Assembly: GCA_033763355.1 (NCBI GenBank)
Contig: JANRKT010000040.1
Location: 1 to 20,399 of the forward strand
Source: JANRKT01 sp033763355
Lineage (GTDB): Bacteria; Bacteroidota; Bacteroidia; Chitinophagales; Chitinophagaceae
Length of the DNA: 20,399 nucleotides
Direction of reading: 5' to 3'
Part shown: piece by piece, positions 14,805-20,399 of the stretch
Numbering within the stretch: position 1 is the first letter of the stretch
Layout: every line of letters starts with the position of its first letter
Notes under the pieces: generated by a model
What the model was told of the DNA's origin: nothing
Database searches by the model: none
What the model saw: only the letters and a program-made list of their open reading frames with translations
Translations under genes and position numbers: made by a program

Positions 14805-16565
14805 ATGATCCGTTTAAATAAAATACACGCCATTCTTTTTATTGTTGCGCTTGGCTTTTCCTGCAAAGAGAAAACAACAACTGCTGAAAGCAAGAATGAA
14901 ATAACCACCGGAAAAAAATGGTGGAAAGAAGCAGTCGTTTATCAAATCTATCCCAGAAGTTTTAAGGACAGCGATGGCGATGGCATCGGCGATCTGAAAG
15001 GAATCATTTTAAAACTGGATTACATCAAAAGCCTCGGTATTGATGCTGTCTGGCTCAATCCCATTTTTGAATCCCCGAATAAAGACAATGGCTACGACAT
15101 CAGCGATTACCAGAACATCATGAAGCAATTCGGCACAATGCAGGATTTTGATTCACTGATGAAAGGGTTTAAAGACCGGGGCATAAAAGTGATGCTCGAT
15201 ATGGTGCTCAATCATTGCAGCAATGAGCATAAATGGTTTAAAGAAGCAAGCAAATCAAGAAGCAGTCCATATTATAATTACTTCCATTGGTGGCCGGCAG
15301 AAAAAGGTGAACCTCCATACCGCTTCAGCATTTTTGATGAAAAAGGGTATGGCTGGGAATTCAATAAACCAACAAATTCCTATTACCTGCATTACTTCGG
15401 GGATTTTCAGCCTGATCTCAATTGGGAAAATCCCCAACTGAGGCAGGATGTTTATAAAATGATGCGATATTGGTGCGATAAAGGTGTGGATGGGTTCCGC
15501 ATGGATGCGCTGGCCTTTATTTCAAAAGACACTACCTGGCCGCCGCTGCCTGAAGAATACAATGGCAACTGGACATTGTATTATGCCAGCGGACCGCATT
15601 TGCATGATTACATACAGGAGATGAACCGCGAAGTATTGAGTAAATACGATTTGGCTACTGTTGCAGAAGCGATGGGCGATATACCAAGGGTAAAGAAGTT
15701 TGTGGATGAAGACAGAAAGGAACTCAATATGGCTTACAATTTCGAAGCCATTGACTTTGGCTATCTGCCCGGGGAATATAAAATGCCTGACCCGAACGGG
15801 TATGATTTTGTAAAATGGAAAAGCATTTATGCCAAATGGGACAGTGCTTTTATTGACAAAGGATGGGGCACAATGTACCTTGCCAATCATGATCAGCCAA
15901 GAATGCTCACCCGCTGGGGAAATGATGCACCTGAGTTCAGGGATTATTCTTCCAAACTGCTTACTACTTTTATTTTAAGCATGAGGGCCACTCCTTATTA
16001 TTATTACGGCGATGAAATAGGCATGAGCAATATCAAATTTGATAAAGTAGAACAATACAATGATGTGGAACTGCTCACCAATTATGAACAGGTAAAAGCA
16101 AAGGGAGGAGATTTAAAGCGCTTTTTGGAAGGAATGAAAATCTCCAGCAGGGATAATGGCCGTACCCCCATGCAATGGGATACAACAGCAAACGGTGGAT
16201 TCAGCAGTGGCAAACCCTGGTTGCCGGTAAACGGAAATTATAAAACCATTAATGCCGTAGTGCAGGAAAATGATCCCAACAGTTGCCTCAATTATTTCAG
16301 GAAAATGACCAGGTTGCGCAAGGATAACGAAGCGCTGATCTATGGAAAGTTTACATTGCTGGATAAAGAGAACCCCGATGTATTTGCTTATACAAGGGAA
16401 CTAAGCGGAAAGAAATTTTTGGTGTTGCTGAATTTTAAGAATAAAACTGCAAAAGCAAATACAGGTATTGACGTGGGTAAGGCGAAAGTTTTAATTAATA
16501 ATTATTCAATTGCTTCAGCTGATGGTTCGCTGAAGCCATTCGAAGCTGTAATTTATGAGTTATAA
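14805..16565 (+). CDS. Exported GH13 alpha-glucosidase lipoprotein (oligo-1,6-glucosidase-like, GH13_31 type)
   Basis: A 586-residue GH13 glycoside hydrolase with a signal sequence ending ALGFSC; cysteine 20 is the likely lipid site, and KEK after it resembles a Bacteroidota surface-export signal. The lipobox is loose (Gly at -3). All conserved regions are present: LDMVLNH at 131-137, QPDLNW at 202-207 (typical of oligo-1,6-glucosidase relatives), nucleophile Asp234 in GFRMDA, acid/base Glu288 in VAEAM and Asp363 in NHDQP. A DGDGIGD metal-binding loop is at 57-63. The residue after the nucleophile is Ala, where strict alpha-1,6 enzymes have Val and alpha-1,4 enzymes often Thr, so specificity is uncertain; sucrose, maltose-type or isomaltose-type substrates are possible. 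It lies 2 bp before the fructokinase gene. Confidence 0.9.
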   Translation: MIRLNKIHAILFIVALGFSCKEKTTTAESKNEITTGKKWWKEAVVYQIYPRSFKDSDGDGIGDLKGIILKLDYIKSLGIDAVWLNPIFESPNKDNGYDISDYQNIMKQFGTMQDFDSLMKGFKDRGIKVMLDMVLNHCSNEHKWFKEASKSRSSPYYNYFHWWPAEKGEPPYRFSIFDEKGYGWEFNKPTNSYYLHYFGDFQPDLNWENPQLRQDVYKMMRYWCDKGVDGFRMDALAFISKDTTWPPLPEEYNGNWTLYYASGPHLHDYIQEMNREVLSKYDLATVAEAMGDIPRVKKFVDEDRKELNMAYNFEAIDFGYLPGEYKMPDPNGYDFVKWKSIYAKWDSAFIDKGWGTMYLANHDQPRMLTRWGNDAPEFRDYSSKLLTTFILSMRATPYYYYGDEIGMSNIKFDKVEQYNDVELLTNYEQVKAKGGDLKRFLEGMKISSRDNGRTPMQWDTTANGGFSSGKPWLPVNGNYKTINAVVQENDPNSCLNYFRKMTRLRKDNEALIYGKFTLLDKENPDVFAYTRELSGKKFLVLLNFKNKTAKANTGIDVGKAKVLINNYSIASADGSLKPFEAVIYEL

Positions 16566-16567
16566 CT

Positions 16568-17521
16568 ATGGGAAAGATCCTTTGCATCGGTGAAGCATTA
16601 ATAGATATGATCTGTACTGATAAAGGCAGGTCTTTATCAGATGGTAATCATTTTTTAAAAAAAGCGGGTGGCGCTCCTACCAATGTAGCTGCGGCTATTG
16701 CAGCTTTGGGGGGCAATGCAGAGCTGCTGGCCAAAGTAGGGACCGACCCCTTTGGCAAACACCTGATTGATGTGATGCAGGAGTTTAATGTAAGCACCAA
16801 ATGGGTACTGCAGGATCCCGATCATTTCACCACATTTGCTTTTGTATCGCTTATGGAAAACGGTGAAAGGGATTTTTATTTTAACCGTGGAGCTGACGGG
16901 CAGTTAAGCGTAAAAGATACAGCGCCTGTTGACCTGAAAGATTTTTCGATTGTACATTTTGGTTCTGCAACAGGTTTTCTTACCGGCCCCTTGCAGGCTG
17001 CATACCAGGGCATGCTTCAGCAATGCCTGCAAAATGAAGTATTCATCAGCTTTGACCCCAACTATCGTCATCTACTTTTCAGAAATGATACACAAACATT
17101 CATTGACCAGTCATGGAATTTCTTAAACAGTTGCCACTTCTTTAAAGTAAGCGATGAAGAAGCCATGCTGATCACCGGAAGGGCTGCACTAACCGATGCA
17201 GTTGAAATTTTATTACAAAAAACAACAGCAGTCTTTGCAATTACATTAGGAAAAGAAGGCACCATGCTGGGCATAAACGGTGAAACAGCCATCATTCCCA
17301 GCATTCCCGTAAAACCGGTGGACACCACCGGAGCAGGTGATGCTTTTGTTGGTGCTGTACTTTACCAGCTTAATGCATATTCGTTAAAACAGATTCAGCA
17401 GTTGTCCGTTACCAGATGGAAGGAAATAATACTCAATGCCAATAAAGCCGGGGCCAGAACATGCGAATACATGGGCGCCATGGAAGCCTTTAAACACCTG
17501 AGCAACGATATATTTAAATAA
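16568..17521 (+). CDS. PfkB-family sugar kinase, probable fructokinase
   Basis: A 317-residue ribokinase/PfkB-fold kinase. The N-terminus KILCIGEALIDMI and the GGAPTNVAAA motif (34-43) are typical, as is the ATP-binding signature DTTGAGDAF at 252-260 with the catalytic base Asp258. The GEALID start with the GGAPTNVA motif favours fructokinase over ribokinase or phosphofructokinase. It is placed 2 bp after the alpha-glucosidase stop and 23 bp before amylosucrase, which releases fructose, so making fructose 6-phosphate is the natural role. It is cytoplasmic and complete. Confidence 0.88.
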   Translation: MGKILCIGEALIDMICTDKGRSLSDGNHFLKKAGGAPTNVAAAIAALGGNAELLAKVGTDPFGKHLIDVMQEFNVSTKWVLQDPDHFTTFAFVSLMENGERDFYFNRGADGQLSVKDTAPVDLKDFSIVHFGSATGFLTGPLQAAYQGMLQQCLQNEVFISFDPNYRHLLFRNDTQTFIDQSWNFLNSCHFFKVSDEEAMLITGRAALTDAVEILLQKTTAVFAITLGKEGTMLGINGETAIIPSIPVKPVDTTGAGDAFVGAVLYQLNAYSLKQIQQLSVTRWKEIILNANKAGARTCEYMGAMEAFKHLSNDIFK

Positions 17522-17544
17522 AAAGTGACACAAATAAAAGCACT

Positions 17545-19506
17545 ATGTACAGCTACAACATTCACCAGCAGCTGAATGAAGTATTAAAGGAAACCAGGAT
17601 TGACGTTTGCGGCAAAGACAATTTGTTTTATACACGGTTTATCGCCAACCTTTCCGTATTGCGTGAATTATACATGCAACTGTATTCATCCCACCCTGCC
17701 GGGAATGAAATTTTTCAGCAATTGATACAAACCCTCATCAATGCACATAAGGCAAGGCCTCTTGCATTAAAGAAAAGAGATGAAGATAAAGCCCTGAAGA
17801 ACCACTGGTTCCTCAGCAATGAAATTACCGGCATGAGCCTTTATGTTGACCGTTTCAGCAACGACCTGAAAGGCCTTGGCGAAAAGCTGTCTTATTTTGA
17901 GAAACTTGGGGTAAACTTACTGCACCTGATGCCTGTATTTGAAAGCCCTGAAGGTGAAAGCGACGGCGGATATGCTGTTTCGGATTTCAGGAAAGTTGAT
18001 GCCAGGTTTGGTACGCTTGAAGACCTTATGCACCTGCAGGAAAAAATGAGGAAAAAGAACATGTACCTGATGCTGGATATTGTGCTCAACCATACTTCTC
18101 ACAGGCATGAATGGGCGCAGCATGCAAAGCAGGGTGAAAAAAAATACCAGGATTATTTTTATTTTTTTGATGACAGGAATTTACCTGACCAGTATGACCG
18201 CACCATGCCTGAAATATTTCCTGAAAGCGCTCCCGGCAATTTTACTTATGTGGAGGAATGTAAAAAATGGGTAATGACGGTATTTCACAATTACCAGTGG
18301 GACCTGAATTATACCAATCCTTCTGTGCTGGTTGAAATGATGGATAATATTTTATTTTATGCCAACCTCGGAGTTGATATTTTACGCATTGACGCCCCCG
18401 CCTTCATCTGGAAACAACCCGGCACCACAAGCCAGAACCTGCCGGAAGCACATACGATCCTCCGGCTCATAAAGCAATGCGTTCAGGTTGCTGCACCCGG
18501 CATGGCATTGCTTGGCGAAGCCATAGTTGCACCGTCTGAAATCATGAAGTATTTCGGAACAGGATATTATGCTTCACAGGAATGCGATTTTGCATACAAT
18601 GCCACTCATATGGCCCTGCAATGGGATGCGCTTGCAACAGGGGATACACGGATAATGCTTGCAGCCCAACATGAATTGCTTAAGAAACCTTACGGCACAA
18701 CCTGGATAACTTATACCCGCTGCCATGATGATATTGGCCTGGGCTATGAAGATTACATGATCAGGCAGGCAGGCTTTGACCCATATGAACACCGGCGTTT
18801 CCTGAAAAATTATTATTCGGGCATTCACACAGGTTCACCAGCAAGAGGAGCTTTGTTTTCTGTAAACCCCAAAACACAGGATGCCCGCATCAGCGGCTCA
18901 CTGGCTTCTTTATGTGGTCTTGAAAAAGCAATAGCAAAGAATGATGAAGCCGCAATAGAACTGTCAATAAAAAAAATCGTAATGATGCAGGCCCATAGTT
19001 TTTTTATTGGCGGAGTACCCATGATCTTCTATGGTGATGAAGCCGGTTATACCAATGATTACTCATACGAAAAAGATCCAGGAAAAAGCTATGATAACCG
19101 CTGGATGCACCGGCCTGTTATTGACTGGAAAAAAAATAAAAGGGCCGACAAACAGGGAACCATTGAACACATGGTTTTTTCCGCTACCAGCAGGCTGATA
19201 GAAACACGTAAAAAGCTACCCGTCATTGCAGACTACAACAACCTCAGCTGGCTTACGCCGCACAATATTCACGTGGCTGGGTACATGAGGTGGTTCGGCG
19301 AGCAAAAACTTTTTTGTGTATTTAATTTCAGCGATAAAGATGCTTACTTAACATGGTACACCTTCCGGGAAAAGGGAACGAACCCTTCTCAGCTGTATGA
19401 TCACTGGCATGATAAAGTATTTACTGTTGGAAAAGACCATGAATACCTTGTACTGGGGCCTTATTCATTTCACATCATGGAACCCCATGACCCTTTATCC
19501 GCTTAG
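17545..19506 (+). CDS. Amylosucrase (GH13_4)
   Basis: A 653-residue cytoplasmic GH13 enzyme (no signal peptide), close in length to Neisseria amylosucrase (636). It has the family's all-helical N-terminal domain (about 1-90), then the barrel. Nucleophile Asp283 is in LRIDAPAFIWKQPGT, acid/base Glu325 in LLGEAIVAP and the third carboxylate Asp395 in RCHDDIG. The sucrose-pocket pair of the Neisseria enzyme (Asp144 and Arg509) appears conserved as Asp140 in SDGGYAVSDF and Arg519 in DNRWMHRP; this pairing is from memory, not an alignment. Amylosucrase transfers glucose from sucrose to an alpha-1,4-glucan and releases fructose; some relatives only hydrolyse sucrose, so the product is unproved. It is the last operon gene; its stop overlaps the opposing gene's stop. 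Confidence 0.92.
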   Translation: MYSYNIHQQLNEVLKETRIDVCGKDNLFYTRFIANLSVLRELYMQLYSSHPAGNEIFQQLIQTLINAHKARPLALKKRDEDKALKNHWFLSNEITGMSLYVDRFSNDLKGLGEKLSYFEKLGVNLLHLMPVFESPEGESDGGYAVSDFRKVDARFGTLEDLMHLQEKMRKKNMYLMLDIVLNHTSHRHEWAQHAKQGEKKYQDYFYFFDDRNLPDQYDRTMPEIFPESAPGNFTYVEECKKWVMTVFHNYQWDLNYTNPSVLVEMMDNILFYANLGVDILRIDAPAFIWKQPGTTSQNLPEAHTILRLIKQCVQVAAPGMALLGEAIVAPSEIMKYFGTGYYASQECDFAYNATHMALQWDALATGDTRIMLAAQHELLKKPYGTTWITYTRCHDDIGLGYEDYMIRQAGFDPYEHRRFLKNYYSGIHTGSPARGALFSVNPKTQDARISGSLASLCGLEKAIAKNDEAAIELSIKKIVMMQAHSFFIGGVPMIFYGDEAGYTNDYSYEKDPGKSYDNRWMHRPVIDWKKNKRADKQGTIEHMVFSATSRLIETRKKLPVIADYNNLSWLTPHNIHVAGYMRWFGEQKLFCVFNFSDKDAYLTWYTFREKGTNPSQLYDHWHDKVFTVGKDHEYLVLGPYSFHIMEPHDPLSA

Positions 19507-20399
19507 CTGCGCCTTGCACCGTCAATAAAAACTGTCTTAATATCAGCATCCCTGCTTAAAGTCCTGTAAAATTCATCAAGGTAATCTGTCATGTCTTTTT
19601 TATTTCTATGTGTGAGCGATTTGCAGTCATTTATGAGCGAATAAATTTTTTCTTTGTTGTCAATAAATAGTGCTGATACTTTTTTTAATTCACTAATGGT
19701 TCTCGGGAAACCCCTGTACAACCGGTCCCTTACAGAAAGGATACCAAGGTCAGGTGATGGCACGGCATAATTTGCATTTACAATACCGCTATAGTCAAAA
19801 TCGTAAGGCACTGCAAAAGGCTTTGCATTATCTGCTTTTTTAGGCGTCACGAGCTTGATATTGTGCGGCACGGGCACGGCCCAGTCGGTGTTACCGATCA
19901 TGTATTGAAAGACAGCAGTTAAAGTCATATAGTCCCTGTCAGTGCTTTCTGTGTGCAAATTCACTATATCAGCCTCTTTGCATCCGTTCCGCTTTGCCAT
20001 ATCGTCAACATCTTCCACCAAAAAACCATAACTTTCAAACGGCTTTTTCTTGCCTTTGCTGTCCACGAAATTAATATTGATCAGCCTCACCCTGAAACTC
20101 ATTTCAGTAAACAGGTTAAACATTTTGTAAATAAGGTATTCCTTAAGCACATATTGTTCATAGTCTGAGCCCGCCCTGCATGGAGTAACAAGTTTTAACT
20201 GGTGAAGTTTTTTAAGTTTAGGTGAAGGGTGGTTTTTAAAATCAAGTTTAAGCGGGGGGATGTAGCAGTAATCCCTTCTGAAGTTTCCCCTTGTCTTGAT
20301 CTGTATTGATTCTTTTACCTCTGAGCTGTCAGGCAGTTTGAAACTTATAGTTGCGGGCTGGTATTCTCCCTTTTTTTTATCGGCAAGCAATTTTCGCAT
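19503..20399 (-). CDS. CotH-kinase-like protein, 5' end cut off by the window
   Basis: The C-terminal 298 residues of a longer protein; the first Met codon in view lies at the very edge of the window (20397-20399), and the sequence is already inside a domain there, so the true start is outside. It resembles Bacteroidota CotH-like proteins: TRGNFRRDYCYIPPLKLDF near residues 36-54, YGFLVEDVDDMAKRNG at 124-139, GNTDW at 169-173 with HN at 179-180, and YDFDYSGIVN at 199-208. The last two look like the N and D-x-D positions of the CotH kinase fold. CotH phosphorylates a spore-coat protein in Bacillus; in Bacteroidota the substrate is unknown. It converges on amylosucrase with stop codons overlapping by 4 bp (TTAG). 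Confidence 0.72.
   Translation of the reverse strand: MRKLLADKKKGEYQPATISFKLPDSSEVKESIQIKTRGNFRRDYCYIPPLKLDFKNHPSPKLKKLHQLKLVTPCRAGSDYEQYVLKEYLIYKMFNLFTEMSFRVRLININFVDSKGKKKPFESYGFLVEDVDDMAKRNGCKEADIVNLHTESTDRDYMTLTAVFQYMIGNTDWAVPVPHNIKLVTPKKADNAKPFAVPYDFDYSGIVNANYAVPSPDLGILSVRDRLYRGFPRTISELKKVSALFIDNKEKIYSLINDCKSLTHRNKKDMTDYLDEFYRTLSRDADIKTVFIDGARRS

Noticed and set aside
1..20399. tRNA, rRNA, CRISPR array, insertion sequence or prophage
   Set aside because: Reading both strands I found no tRNA-like cloverleaf, rRNA sequence, regular repeat-spacer array, transposase, integrase or phage gene.

Overview
The window looks like chromosomal DNA of a Bacteroidota bacterium, most likely a member of the Chitinophagaceae or a close relative. 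The case rests on a PorQ-type component of the type IX secretion system (found only in this phylum), several outer-membrane beta-barrel proteins with Sec signals, a DUF5683 gene placed after parAB, lipoprotein signals, little Shine-Dalgarno character, A-rich leaders, and simple heptamer repeats between genes. Nothing resembles phage, plasmid, transposon or CRISPR. The species cannot be named from the sequence.

Layout. (1) 123-9215: mostly minus-strand envelope and housekeeping genes: a small lipoprotein (+), porQ, lon, two outer-membrane barrel proteins, a membrane-anchored metallophosphoesterase and an FMN reductase, then a divergent UPF0173 metal-dependent hydrolase (+). (2) 9247-12669, plus strand: a replication/segregation block parA, parB, DUF5683 protein, dapB. 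parA and parB are separated by a 199-bp spacer that holds the dead N-terminus of a four-helix-bundle (S23-type) gene. (3) 12749-13159: an Rrf2-family regulator with four cysteines. (4) 13303-19506, plus strand: a tight four-gene sugar operon: SLC45-like MFS sugar transporter, lipoprotein GH13 alpha-glucosidase, PfkB-family fructokinase and a GH13_4 amylosucrase. (5) 19503-20399, minus strand: the C-terminal part of a CotH-kinase-like protein whose stop codon overlaps the amylosucrase stop; its 5' end lies beyond the window.

How the genes fit together. The operon reads as a sucrose pathway without a SusC/SusD pair in view. The transporter would bring in sucrose (or a related glucoside). Amylosucrase would transfer the glucose unit to an alpha-1,4-glucan and release fructose, and fructokinase would make fructose 6-phosphate. 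The exported GH13 would cut alpha-glucosides outside the cytoplasmic membrane. A perfect 16-bp palindrome of the LacI/PurR type lies 70 bp upstream of the first gene, but no LacI-family gene is in the window; the same stretch can also be read as a terminator for the rrf2 gene. Spacers carry other small structures: a heptamer array (807-863), a REP-like element pair (1956-2045), a hairpin with an A-rich leader and 15-codon ORF (2060-2154), a terminator (4725-4757), and a short heptamer run in front of parA (9224-9244). Most are probably common in related genomes, but none is explained by the coding genes.
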